A DNA stretch of 64,000 nucleotides, from positions 23,367 to 87,366 of the forward strand of contig CAZIGK010000009.1 of NCBI GenBank assembly GCA_964538615.1, written 5' to 3'. Each line of letters begins with the position of its first letter. Position 1 is the first letter of the stretch. This stretch comes from CAZIGK01 sp964538615. GTDB lineage: Bacteria; Pseudomonadota; Alphaproteobacteria; Rickettsiales; RI-342. Below the pieces are notes generated by a model that did not search any database, was not told the origin of the DNA, and worked only from the letters and a program-made list of their open reading frames with translations. Made by a program: the position numbers and the translations under genes. Of the stretch, positions 16,888 to 25,489 are shown one piece after another.

Positions 16888-17970
16888 ATGGCCGCTAAAA
16901 TTGACCTATTGTCGCTGAAATCCGTTGACACCACTGCCAACACCAAAAGCTATCACATGCGCTATGATGATGGTAAAGGCAACCATGGCTACATTGATGC
17001 GACCATTGACGCAACAGGTGAGGTTACATCCCTCAAAGATGGCACCACGGATCTTTCTACCAATGACAGTTTAAAGGCCTTAGTGAAGGCCGCACTGGTC
17101 AAACAAAAACATACGGTCGGCGCGCAACTGGATGCTGATCCAGCGGTGGTTTATGTCGGACGCAATTCGGTTGTGAATTCAGTTTCTTTCCCTTTCTCTA
17201 TTCCCGTCTATGCGAAGAAAGTGAATGGAAATCTTGAATTCTATGTGGAAACCCGTGATCCCGAAGGAAAAGTGTACGGCTTTGAAAAATACGATGCGAC
17301 GAAGAACGCCAACACCCCAGTCGGAGGTGGCTTCACCGCCAAAGATGCCGTAGCCGTCGCGCAAGAGTATTACCTTTCAGCCGATATGAAAGACATTGCG
17401 GCCATCAACCGTACGGATGCCATTGGCAAAATGGTGGTCAAACGCCGCGAGGCTAATGATATTCCGGCGAATGTCGTCAATGAAATCGCCACACAGGGCT
17501 TTATCAGCCCCGCACGGGCTGCGGAAGCCAACGCCGCACGTGACAATGCAGAAAAAGCCGGTGAAACCCTACGTAACGGCATTGACCGCGGCATTGAAGC
17601 AGCGAAAGAAATTGGTGGTCACGGCATCAAAATTGCCGGTGGCGGTCTGGTCGGAGTCTATTTCCTGCGCCGTGCCGTTGAACGTATTCAGAAAGACGGC
17701 ATCAAAGGTATTTTTGGCGCATTGGCTGAAGCAACGGTTGGTATTTTGGGTGCCGCCTTTGCCATCAATTCCAGTAAGGATTTGCTAAAGGTGGAAGAGC
17801 TGGAAGCCCTGTACCACCGTGGAACAGAAGTGGTGGCAACCTCTACCCGTGATCTGACAGAACGGGCGCGTGATATGATTGCAGGTGGTGGTGCATTGAT
17901 TGGAGAATCCTCCAAGCGCGCATCTCAACAGGCGGCACAACAAATCAGCACAACGACCCCGAACTTCTGA
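16888..17970 (+). CDS. Hypothetical protein, 360 residues, two hydrophobic segments
   Basis: Not recognised. It starts MAAKIDLLSLKSVDTTANTK after GGGAG. The first half (about 1-180) is beta-rich with regular charged and Gly turns. Residues about 200-240 are Ala/Glu-rich helix. Two weak hydrophobic helices follow (about 242-263 with IKIAGGGLVGVYFLRR, and 275-296 with ALAEATVGILGAAFAI). The C-terminus is an amphipathic helix with alanine repeats. No signal peptide. It stands alone, is preceded by 228 bp without a gene, and is closed by a strong terminator, so it is its own transcription unit. Codon use is regular, suggesting good expression. Confidence 0.65.
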   Translation: MAAKIDLLSLKSVDTTANTKSYHMRYDDGKGNHGYIDATIDATGEVTSLKDGTTDLSTNDSLKALVKAALVKQKHTVGAQLDADPAVVYVGRNSVVNSVSFPFSIPVYAKKVNGNLEFYVETRDPEGKVYGFEKYDATKNANTPVGGGFTAKDAVAVAQEYYLSADMKDIAAINRTDAIGKMVVKRREANDIPANVVNEIATQGFISPARAAEANAARDNAEKAGETLRNGIDRGIEAAKEIGGHGIKIAGGGLVGVYFLRRAVERIQKDGIKGIFGALAEATVGILGAAFAINSSKDLLKVEELEALYHRGTEVVATSTRDLTERARDMIAGGGALIGESSKRASQQAAQQISTTTPNF

Positions 17971-17998
17971 TAGAGTTTGCTTCTACGTTCAAAGATAC

Positions 17999-18032
17999 GC
18001 AGGCGGAGATGATATCTCCGCCTGCTTTTTTT
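17999..18032 (+). terminator. Strong intrinsic terminator
   Basis: GCAGGCGGAGAT, loop GAT, ATCTCCGCCTGC, then seven T. A perfect 12-bp GC-rich stem plus T-run, 29 bases after the stop of the 360-residue protein. Confidence 0.93.
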
Positions 18033-18218
18033 CGGGGGGTCAATCACGGATGAAAGAACCCTTAGACTCATAAACCCTATGTATAGGCAAACCGCCTTTT
18101 GCTATCAAGGCAGGCCATAAACTATTGGTATATCTCTTCATTACAGTCGGCATATGTTAACATTGCCTCAATCTTTCTATACTACAGATAGTGTGTAAGA
18201 ATATGTGAGGCCAAAGTT

Positions 18219-18575
18219 TTGAGAGAAGACGATCGCGCACTAGCCGAAGATACCTATCACGTGGTTTTTTTGCAGGTGAACCATCCGCAAAATGGCCCGA
18301 TGTATGTGTATTTGTCAGTGCAACATCCGCGTCTGCCGGAATTATTGGCCGTTATACGTGATAATCGGGACTTTGAAGCCGAGCAGTTGGGCGAAATCAT
18401 TTTCGCAGGCTATGGCCATGAACCGGATGAAGAATTGCAGGATTATCTACAGGTCGTCTACGGTATCTTCCACAAAGATGCGGTACGGTTTAATATCCAA
18501 TCTCTGGAAGCTGCAAAGCAACAATATGAGCCAGAAAACACCGCTGAAGATAACCCATACAACCCATTCGCCTAG
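18219..18575 (+). CDS. Hypothetical protein, 118 residues, probable TTG start
   Basis: Not recognised. Acidic and soluble. It opens with MREDDRALAEDTYHVVFLQV, shows two beta-hairpin-like stretches and ends with an Asn/Pro/Glu tail. No in-frame ATG or GTG fits; TTG at 18219 has GAGG eight bases upstream and is the only sensible start. A stop precedes it in frame. It converges with irr 71 bp downstream; that gap contains a remnant of the window's palindromic repeat. Confidence 0.55.
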   Translation: MREDDRALAEDTYHVVFLQVNHPQNGPMYVYLSVQHPRLPELLAVIRDNRDFEAEQLGEIIFAGYGHEPDEELQDYLQVVYGIFHKDAVRFNIQSLEAAKQQYEPENTAEDNPYNPFA

Positions 18576-18617
18576 ATAGCATCTTCGCGGGATGGAAAAG
18601 ATACCGAAAAGGCTGTG

Positions 18618-18638
18618 TTCGAGAACCGGAAGCGCAGC
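18618..18638. repeat. Short remnant of the 145-bp palindromic repeat
   Basis: TTCGAGAACCGGAAG here is identical to the arm of copies at 28471 and 63790, and is joined directly to CGCAG, which in the full copies belongs to the other arm. It looks like an internally deleted copy. It lies between converging genes, as do the full copies. Confidence 0.45.
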
Positions 18639-18646
18639 AAAAATGA

Positions 18647-19069
18647 CTACTGTAGCCGCACAATCACGTCCACACAGGCAATCTGGCGGTCAGCAGGCAA
18701 TGCAATAAGCTTTTCCAGCACTGCTTTGTCCAGTTCCACATCGCATAAATGCCCCGTCTCTTCGCAATAAACATGGGCATGCGGGTGAAGGTTCGTGTCA
18801 AAATAACTGCGGCTGGCTCCTACCGGCACCTCACGCAACAATCCGGCGTCCTTAAACTGGTGGAGAGTGTTATAGACCGTTGCCAGCGAAAGCTTCATGC
18901 CTTGCTTCAATGCCTGTTGAAACAGGGATTCCGCAGTCACATGTCGGTCGCAACCATCTGCCCACAACAGCCTGCCTAACCACACCCGATGCTGTGTTGG
19001 GCGCACATTGGCTATTTTCAGTTTCTCTGTCACCGGACATTGGCTCATGAAGGCATCAATCCAATTCAT
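18647..19069 (-). CDS. irr: Irr-type Fur-family iron response regulator
   Basis: 140 residues from ATG 19069. The order KIANVRPTQHRVWLGRLLWA, DRHVTAESLFQQAL, SLATVYNTLHQFKDAGLLRE, SRSYFDTNLHPHAH is that of Irr, the alphaproteobacterial haem-responsive branch of Fur. Irr binds iron control elements when haem is low and represses haem synthesis and other iron-demanding genes. Several further in-frame starts exist upstream (19081, 19090, TTG 19114). I favour 19069 because an iron-control-element-like palindrome sits immediately before it. No other iron gene is adjacent. Confidence 0.85.
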   Translation of the reverse strand: MNWIDAFMSQCPVTEKLKIANVRPTQHRVWLGRLLWADGCDRHVTAESLFQQALKQGMKLSLATVYNTLHQFKDAGLLREVPVGASRSYFDTNLHPHAHVYCEETGHLCDVELDKAVLEKLIALPADRQIACVDVIVRLQ

Positions 19070-19070
19070 A

Positions 19071-19087
19071 GATGGAATCATTCTAAG
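19071..19087. promoter_or_regulatory. Candidate Irr box (iron control element) at the irr start
   Basis: GATGGAATCATTCTAAG matches the published ICE pattern TTTAGAAYNRTTCTAAA at 12 of the 16 informative positions, with the inner GAA-NNN-TTC and the TTCTAA arm intact. Its place right at the irr 5' end suggests autoregulation. Confidence 0.5.
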
Positions 19088-19395
19088 CATAACAGATAGC
19101 TGCACTGCTTGCAACGTGAAGCCACGTTAACAGGAAGTTACACGCATCTGAAGGGTAGCAGGCAAGTGATCGTTTGCGGCACTCATACGGACACGAACAA
19201 GGTTAGCCCTAGAGGTCACGGAAAGAAGAGCATACCAGAATGGCCATTATCGAGAACTGAAGCGCCGAAGAGCCTATTTGCAGGTCGGCAAACGTCCCGT
19301 GAAGATAGTATCTGCTGCATACGGGTTCAAACGCACATTAAAGCGTCCATTGACGTCAGGGGCAAGCAGGCCATCTCTTCAGATACGGCCAAACC
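19088..19395. other. Gene-free stretch between the flavin oxidoreductase gene and irr
   Basis: About 308 bp downstream of the oxidoreductase gene and upstream of irr. It should hold the irr promoter. A 96-codon frame across it on the plus strand looks like non-coding sequence: biased composition and no ribosome site. TCGAGAACTGAAGCGCC at 19252 faintly recalls the palindromic repeat. I see no tRNA or known small RNA. Confidence 0.5.
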
Positions 19396-20802
19396 TTAAT
19401 AGCCCGTCATCATCCGATCCACCAGTTGCTTCACCGTGGGGATGAAGCCATTGGCGTAAAATGGATCACTGCCAAAGCGGTACGCATTATGACCAGAGAA
19501 CATCAGGTTATGATCAGAATCCCCGGCATGGGCTATATCCTGCAAGGTTTTCTGAATACAGAAACTGCGTGGATCCGCCCGGTGACCGGTCGTGAAGTCT
19601 TTGTCTGCATCCTGCGACCAATTGCTGAATTTGCAATGGCTCAGGCAGCCCATGCAATCCACCTGATCTTTCAGAATGGCTTTTTGCTGCTCTGGTGTCA
19701 CAAAAATCAGCGTATTGTCCGGGGTGCGCATCTCAGCGGTAAAGCCCGCAGCTTTCCAGCTTTCCACACGCGCCACATCTTCTGGCTTCACATACACAAG
19801 ACGTCCCCTTGGCCCGGTGGCCAATTCTGCCGTATACACATCCTCCGCCGCCGAACGGTATTCCACCTGCCGTTCGGAACGCGCAATCAAATCATCCAGA
19901 AACGCATTACGTACCGCCGAGGAATAAAAACCCGTCGGACTGAACTGATTGAGGAAAACATCCCCCTCTTGCAGAGACAGCAAGCGCTGCTTCCACGCCT
20001 GAGAAACCGGGCTTTCCTGCGTCAGTAAGGGGCGTGTCCCAAATTGAAAGGCAATCGGGCCAATCTCAGGGTTATCCAGCCAGTTTTCCCACTCTGCAAT
20101 ATGCCAGACACCGCCTGCCATAATAATCGGCACCTGCTGTAGACCCACTTCATTCATGAAGCGACGCAATTCCGCGACACGTGGGTAGGGATCCTGTGGC
20201 ACTAGCGGATCTTCCGCATTACTCAGCCCATTGTGCCCACCAGCTTTCCATGGGTCTTCATAGACCACACCGCCCAGTTTATCCACCACCTTGCCATAGG
20301 AACGCTTCCATAATGCACGGAACGCCCGCATGGAAGAAACGATCGGGTAATAATACACCCCGTAATGCGCGGCAATTTCTCCCAGCTTGTAAGGCATGCC
20401 TGCCCCACAGGTAATACCATGAATCAAGTCTTTAGCCTGTTCCAGCACGCCATTAAGAATGCTCTCAGCGCCGCCCATTTCCCATAGCACATTCATGTGA
20501 ATGCGGCCCTGCCCACCGGATATCTCATGAGCCATTTTCGCTTGCGCCACGCCGCCCTGAATGCCGTAAGCAATCAGTTCCGCGTGCCGTTCACGGCGGG
20601 TTTTGCCATGATAGACCTGAAGCACGTGGTTGCCCTGCTCATCATAGCTATCCGCATTCACGCCAGAGAAGGTTCCCACCGCACCGGCAGCGGCAAAGGC
20701 TCCGGCACTTTCTCCGTTCGATACTGCAATGCCTTTCCCACCTTCAATAATCGGGTGGACTTCCTTGCCTGAAAGCATCACTGGTTTAATATTGAATCCC
20801 AC
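19396..20802 (-). CDS. NAD(P)H-dependent flavin oxidoreductase (nitronate monooxygenase superfamily), large form
   Basis: 468 residues with GTG start (20802) preceded by AAGGGA. TIM-barrel flavoprotein: GKGIAVSNGESAGAFAAAGA near the N-terminus and VPIIMAGGVWHIAEWENWL and IAFQFGTRPLL at the FMN phosphate site. The C-terminal third carries DCMGCLSHCKFSNW and a later Cys; these cysteines could hold a metal or cluster and are absent from typical 2-nitropropane dioxygenases. It lies 25 bp after polA on the same strand. The substrate is unknown, and the name nitronate monooxygenase should be used loosely. Confidence 0.75.
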   Translation of the reverse strand: MGFNIKPVMLSGKEVHPIIEGGKGIAVSNGESAGAFAAAGAVGTFSGVNADSYDEQGNHVLQVYHGKTRRERHAELIAYGIQGGVAQAKMAHEISGGQGRIHMNVLWEMGGAESILNGVLEQAKDLIHGITCGAGMPYKLGEIAAHYGVYYYPIVSSMRAFRALWKRSYGKVVDKLGGVVYEDPWKAGGHNGLSNAEDPLVPQDPYPRVAELRRFMNEVGLQQVPIIMAGGVWHIAEWENWLDNPEIGPIAFQFGTRPLLTQESPVSQAWKQRLLSLQEGDVFLNQFSPTGFYSSAVRNAFLDDLIARSERQVEYRSAAEDVYTAELATGPRGRLVYVKPEDVARVESWKAAGFTAEMRTPDNTLIFVTPEQQKAILKDQVDCMGCLSHCKFSNWSQDADKDFTTGHRADPRSFCIQKTLQDIAHAGDSDHNLMFSGHNAYRFGSDPFYANGFIPTVKQLVDRMMTGY

Positions 20803-20827
20803 GCGCTGAATCCCTTGAAATTACCTC

Positions 20828-23668
20828 TTAATGGCTTTCTGCCCAGCTATGCCCCACCCCCACATCCACGACCAGAGGAACATCCAGCCGGACAACCTGT
20901 TCCATGGTGTGCTTCATCAGGGTGGCCACTCGCTCCGCTTCTTCAGCGGGGGCTTCGACCAATAGTTCATCGTGCACTTGTAAAAGCATGCGGGCGCAAA
21001 GTCCAGCCTCAAGCAACGCCTGATGCACGGCACACATCGCTTTTTTAACTATATCCGCCGCAGTCCCTTGAATTGGCGCGTTAATTGCCGCTCGCTCGGC
21101 AAAAGCCCGTAGTGCCTTTACTTGCATACCTTCAATGGTGCATTTACGCCCATCCAACGTGCGTACAAAACCATGTTCTGCGGCAAAGGTTTTCGTTTCT
21201 TCCATGTAATGCGCAATACCGGGGTAGCGTTCAAAATAGCGGTCAATAAAGGCTTTAGCGGCTGCGCGCTCCATCCCTAAACGGCTGGCCAGCCCGAAAG
21301 CACTCATCCCGTAAATAATACCAAAATTGATGGTCTTGGCCATACGGCGATCATGATCATCCACCGCATCCAGTGACTTACCAAAAATTTCTGCCGCTGT
21401 GCGTTTGTGAATATCTTCCCCCCTACGAAATGCGTCTTTCAGTTCGGGTATCTCCGCAATATGTGCCAACAGGCGCAACTCTATCTGGGAATAATCCGCC
21501 GATAAAATCACCCGTCCGGTATCCGCGATAAAAGCGGATCGGATCGCCTTCCCTTCCTCGGTACGGATAGGAATATTTTGCAGGTTCGGATCGCTGGAAC
21601 TCAAACGCCCCGTGGATGTCACCGCCATCGAAAAACTGGTATGCACCCTTCCGGTTTTCGGGTGAACCTGCTGTTGTAGCGCATCTGTATAGGTACTTTT
21701 CAGCTTGGCAAGCTGCCGCCAGTCCAGCAGCACTTTAGGCAATGCATGCCCTTGCTCTGCCAGTTCTTCCAGCACATCTGCCCCGGTTTTATAACTGCCA
21801 GATTTGCCTTTCTTGCCGCCATCCAGTTTCAATTCATCAAACAGTACCTCTCCTAACTGTTTTGGGGAACCCAGCAAAAACTCTCGCCCCGCCAGTGCAT
21901 AGGCCTGCTGTTCCAGGGCGTGCATCCGCTTGGCAAAATCCTGTGACATCTGTTGCAGAAGTTGAGTGTCCACTTTTACCCCTTCGGCTTCCATGGCCAC
22001 CAACACGGGCACCAGCGGCCGCTCGATGCATTCGTACATGCCGGCCATCCCTTCCTGCCACAGTCTTGGCTTCAGGTACTCATACAGGCGCAGGGTAATA
22101 TCCGCATCCTCTGCCGCATACGCACAGGCTTTGTCCAGCTCTACATCGGCAAAGGTTGCACCTTTTCGACCAACAGTTGCCATTACGTCACTGAAAGTCA
22201 CCGTCTGGTGCCCCAGATGCCTCTCGGCCAGCGCATCCATATTATGTCGGTGCGCCGTTCCATCCAATACATAGGATAACAGCATCGTATCCTCAATAGG
22301 AGCTATCTCCAGCCCATGGTTTCTCATCACCAGCATATCGTATTTCATATTATGGCCGATCTTCACCACAGATGGGTCACGTAACAACGGCTTCAGCACC
22401 TCCAATGCCTCCTGAAGCGGTATTTGCTGCGGGATATCCGTTGCACCGTCTCCCAGCAAATCACCCTGCGCCGCGACAGTGCCATGCGCCAGCGGCACAT
22501 AGCAGGCTTTGCCCACCTCTACCGCCAGAGAAAACCCCACCAGCTTCGCACGCAAGGCCTGTAGGCTATCCGTTTCCACATCAAAAGCGACCTTGCCAGC
22601 AGCACGGGCTTTGTCCACCCACTGCTGCAAATGTGCTTTATCCTGCACCAGCTCATACTGCGTCTCAAGAGGGGTGACCGGCACCCGGATGGCGGCAGCA
22701 GCCACCGCAGGTGTAGCCGCTTGCCTTTGCGCTACAGGCGCTTTGCTTGCGCCAGTGGAAGCTGCTTTACCCACCCGGTTTAACAGACTGGTGAAGCCCT
22801 GTTCCCGTAAAAACGCGGCCAATGTATCATCGCAATGCAAGGCAAAACCCAATGTCTCCAGCGGCACGGGTAAGGGCACATCGTCTTTCAAAATCACCAA
22901 CTGACGGGAGAGACGGGCATTTTCTGCATGTGCCTGCAATGTCTGGCGACGCTTCGGCTGTTTAATCTCATCCAGATGCGCCAGCAGATTTTCCACATCC
23001 CCATATTGCCCAATCAACTCAGCAGCCGTCTTGGGGCCAATACCCGGCACACCGGGCACATTATCCACGCTATCACCGATCAAAGCCTGCACTTCAATAA
23101 CCTTATCCGGGGTGACACCAAATTTCTCCATCACCGCATCACGCCCCAGCATTTTCTGCTTCATCGCATCATAAAGCTGTACGTCATCATTCACCAGTTG
23201 CATCAAATCCTTATCAGAGGAAATGATTTTCACCTGCATACCTGCCGCCAGTGCCGCTTTGCTGTAGCTTGCAATCAGGTCATCGGCCTCAAAACCGGGC
23301 AGTTCAATAGCGGGAATGCCCATCGCCAGCGTGGCTTCCCGCACCAGCGGAAACTGAGGGATCAAATCTTCCGGAGGTTCAGGCCGATTGGCTTTATAAT
23401 CCACATATAAGTCATTGCGAAAGGTTTTGCGTCCGGCATCAAAAATCACCGCCAGATAATCCACCTGCAACTGCTCTTTCAGGCGCAATACCATATTGGT
23501 GAACCCATAGACCGCGTTCACTGGCGTTCCATCCGGACGGGTCAGCGGCGGCAGAGAATGATAGGCACGAAAAATAAACCCGGAACCATCAATCAGGCAA
23601 AGCTGAGGTTTGCTGGCACTGGAGGAAGAAACGGCTGAAGCAGCAGCCTGTGTCACGGCCTGAGTCAT
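20828..23668 (-). CDS. polA: DNA polymerase I
   Basis: 946 residues, full length. Residues 1-300: 5'-3' exonuclease (LIDGSGFIFRAYHSLPPL, ELPGFEADDLIASYSK, GVPGIGPKTAAELI). About 335-530: 3'-5' exonuclease with the metal-binding DVETD intact near 363, so proofreading is probably active. About 560-946: polymerase with SADYSQIELRLLAHI (motif A), the motif B segment RRMAKTINFGIIYGMSAFG, and LLQVHDELLVEAP (motif C). It fills gaps and removes RNA primers. ATG 23668 follows GGGAA; ATG 23689 is possible but has no ribosome site. A flavin oxidoreductase gene follows after 25 bp. Confidence 0.97.
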   Translation of the reverse strand: MTQAVTQAAASAVSSSSASKPQLCLIDGSGFIFRAYHSLPPLTRPDGTPVNAVYGFTNMVLRLKEQLQVDYLAVIFDAGRKTFRNDLYVDYKANRPEPPEDLIPQFPLVREATLAMGIPAIELPGFEADDLIASYSKAALAAGMQVKIISSDKDLMQLVNDDVQLYDAMKQKMLGRDAVMEKFGVTPDKVIEVQALIGDSVDNVPGVPGIGPKTAAELIGQYGDVENLLAHLDEIKQPKRRQTLQAHAENARLSRQLVILKDDVPLPVPLETLGFALHCDDTLAAFLREQGFTSLLNRVGKAASTGASKAPVAQRQAATPAVAAAAIRVPVTPLETQYELVQDKAHLQQWVDKARAAGKVAFDVETDSLQALRAKLVGFSLAVEVGKACYVPLAHGTVAAQGDLLGDGATDIPQQIPLQEALEVLKPLLRDPSVVKIGHNMKYDMLVMRNHGLEIAPIEDTMLLSYVLDGTAHRHNMDALAERHLGHQTVTFSDVMATVGRKGATFADVELDKACAYAAEDADITLRLYEYLKPRLWQEGMAGMYECIERPLVPVLVAMEAEGVKVDTQLLQQMSQDFAKRMHALEQQAYALAGREFLLGSPKQLGEVLFDELKLDGGKKGKSGSYKTGADVLEELAEQGHALPKVLLDWRQLAKLKSTYTDALQQQVHPKTGRVHTSFSMAVTSTGRLSSSDPNLQNIPIRTEEGKAIRSAFIADTGRVILSADYSQIELRLLAHIAEIPELKDAFRRGEDIHKRTAAEIFGKSLDAVDDHDRRMAKTINFGIIYGMSAFGLASRLGMERAAAKAFIDRYFERYPGIAHYMEETKTFAAEHGFVRTLDGRKCTIEGMQVKALRAFAERAAINAPIQGTAADIVKKAMCAVHQALLEAGLCARMLLQVHDELLVEAPAEEAERVATLMKHTMEQVVRLDVPLVVDVGVGHSWAESH

Positions 23669-23847
23669 GGAGAAGTTCCCGGTCGGCATGGTTGCGAAGA
23701 ACCGGTAACCTACGGCCTATTGTCCATGAATACAAGTTTCCAGCACGTTTCAGTACAGTACCCGATACGGTCGTCACAAGCCGGAGAATGTAGCGCCCTT
23801 TTGACAAGCAGGCCAAATAGTCAGCAACGCTGGCCTGATTTCAGGGG

Positions 23848-24378
23848 CTATCTCACCCCTGTGACCAATGCCGGCGGCTGCATCGCGGGAGCCTGATAGC
23901 TGCCATTCCCCATCACGGGGGCGGATGCAGCAGCGACCGGTGCCGGTGCTGGTATCATCATCGGTGCCATGGCCGCATAGGGCGTACCATAGCCATAGGG
24001 GTTACCAACCGGCATGCGCGGTTGCTGCTGCGCCTGCATCACACCGGGCGGCAGGTTGCTACAGCCTTTAATACGGTAAATATCTCCCAAATGCTCCAGC
24101 CGCTCTTCGGCTTTGCCGATACGCCCGGTCGCATCCATATAATTACTTAAGTAGGATAAAGGAGCCACCACCCCCCCCAGAGAAGGCCCCTGCGAACGGC
24201 GCGCACTATCCCGGTAATATTCCGCTTCATGCATTTCCAAGCGCAATTCATCACACGTGAGCAAGGTATCCGTATCGCGGGCAGGCTGAAACGCCACTGA
24301 CCCCGTACCACCGGAGGCGCAGGCGCTACAAGCCAGCATCGCCATACAAACCATCGCATGTCGCAGTTTCAGGAACAT
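23848..24378 (-). CDS. Small lipoprotein, Pro/Ala/Met-rich tail
   Basis: 176 residues with a lipoprotein signal: hydrophobic MVCMAMLACSACASGG with a lipobox Cys around 17-20. AAGGAGAG lies just upstream of the ATG. The mature part contains a helical region (about 40-100) with two more cysteines (TCDELRLEMHEAEYY; KGCSNLPPG) that could form a disulfide. The last 60 residues are a Pro/Ala/Met/Gln stretch typical of a disordered linker. I do not recognise the family. The protein is likely anchored in the outer or inner membrane leaflet facing the periplasm. It is divergent from scoA. Confidence 0.65.
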   Translation of the reverse strand: MFLKLRHAMVCMAMLACSACASGGTGSVAFQPARDTDTLLTCDELRLEMHEAEYYRDSARRSQGPSLGGVVAPLSYLSNYMDATGRIGKAEERLEHLGDIYRIKGCSNLPPGVMQAQQQPRMPVGNPYGYGTPYAAMAPMMIPAPAPVAAASAPVMGNGSYQAPAMQPPALVTGVR

Positions 24379-24540
24379 TCGTCTCTCTCCTTACTCTGCT
24401 GTCTGCTCCGCGTGCGGAGCAAAACATAACCTAGCGGAACCACCGCCTATATATTGACTGTGGCGCAAAAATATTACAGTTATATGACAGACGCTTATTT
24501 CTGCGTTTTTATTGCACCGCAACAGACTGGAAGGGATGCT

Positions 24541-25233
24541 ATGGCCACCCACTATGCAAATGCTCACGATGCCCTGCACGGCCTGTTGTTTGACGGCATG
24601 ACCCTCATGTCCGGCGGCTTTGGTCTATGCGGTATTGCGGAAAATTGTATTGCTGCCATCCGTGATTCAGGGATCAAAGACCTCACCGTCATCAGTAATA
24701 ATTGTGGGGTGGATGATTTTGGCCTCGGACTGCTGTTGCATACCCGCCAGATCAAAAAAATGATTTCCTCCTATGTCGGGGAAAATAAAGAGTTCGAGCG
24801 ACAATATCTGAGTAACGAGCTGGAACTGGAATTCAACCCGCAAGGCACCTTAGCGGAGCGTATTCGCGCAGGTGGCGCAGGCATTCCTGCCTTCTACACA
24901 GCAACCGGCTATGGCACCATAGTCGCGGAAGGGAAAGAAACCCGCGAATTCGATGGTCGTCACTACGTAATGGAAACAGGACTCACGGCAGATGTAACCA
25001 TCATCCGCGCATGGAAGGCAGACCCGAAAGGCAACCTTATTTTCCGCAAAACCGCCCGTAACTTCAACCCTATCATGGCGACCGCAGGCACCGTGACCGT
25101 AGCCGAAGTGGAAGACATTGTACCGCATCTGGAAGCAGACGCCATTCACACCCCCAGCATTTTCGTGCAACGTATCTTCAAGGCGGAAAAGCTGGAAAAA
25201 CGCATCGAAAAACGCACTCTGAGAGCTGCATAA
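24541..25233 (+). CDS. scoA: Succinyl-CoA:3-ketoacid CoA-transferase subunit A
   Basis: 230 residues from ATG 24541, with AAGGGA upstream; an ORF start at 24454 has no ribosome site. LMSGGFGLCGIAENCIAAI, TVISNNCGVDDFGLGLLL, the segment around FERQYLSNELELEFNPQGTL, and GIPAFYTATGYGTIVAEGK are subunit A landmarks. With subunit B it moves CoA between succinyl-CoA and acetoacetate, allowing use of ketone bodies or polyhydroxybutyrate-derived acetoacetate. Subunit B follows after 256 bp, an unusually long gap holding a terminator-like hairpin and duplicated repeats. Confidence 0.93.
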   Translation: MATHYANAHDALHGLLFDGMTLMSGGFGLCGIAENCIAAIRDSGIKDLTVISNNCGVDDFGLGLLLHTRQIKKMISSYVGENKEFERQYLSNELELEFNPQGTLAERIRAGGAGIPAFYTATGYGTIVAEGKETREFDGRHYVMETGLTADVTIIRAWKADPKGNLIFRKTARNFNPIMATAGTVTVAEVEDIVPHLEADAIHTPSIFVQRIFKAEKLEKRIEKRTLRAA

Positions 25234-25247
25234 CATACATTTTAACC

Positions 25248-25473
25248 TACGAAGGCCAGTAGGCCGGAATCAGTCTTGAACACGCTTCATGGTGGCGTAG
25301 GGCATTAAAAAACCCCCAGTGGGGGTTTTTAGCCCGAAGCCCGCGGAGCCTCTGCGTAGCGGAGTAGGCCGAGCCGGAAGCAAACAAAAGTTGTTGTCAT
25401 ACGAAGGCCAGTAGGCCGGAGTCAGTCTTGAACACGCTTCATGGCGAGGCAAGTAGGCCGAGCCGGAAGCAAA
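25248..25473. repeat. Duplicated intergenic element between scoA and scoB
   Basis: A 45-base unit at 25248-25292 recurs at 25400-25444 with one mismatch. A 21-base unit (GTAGGCCGAGCCGGAAGCAA plus A) at 25364-25384 recurs exactly at 25453-25473. The order is R1, hairpin, R2, R1, R2, so an R1-R2 block was duplicated and one copy has the hairpin between its parts. No ORF uses it convincingly. Confidence 0.85.
25308..25330. terminator. Bidirectional terminator-like hairpin inside the sco gap
   Basis: AAAAACCCCC, loop AGT, GGGGGTTTTT: a perfect 10-bp stem with A-run and T-run. It should stop or attenuate transcription between scoA and scoB from either side. Confidence 0.85.
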
Positions 25474-25489
25474 GCAAAAGGCCACACCT

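Noticed and set aside
19109..19399. 96-codon frame between irr and the flavin oxidoreductase
   Set aside because: Composition is non-protein-like, there is no ribosome site, and it runs across the irr promoter region.
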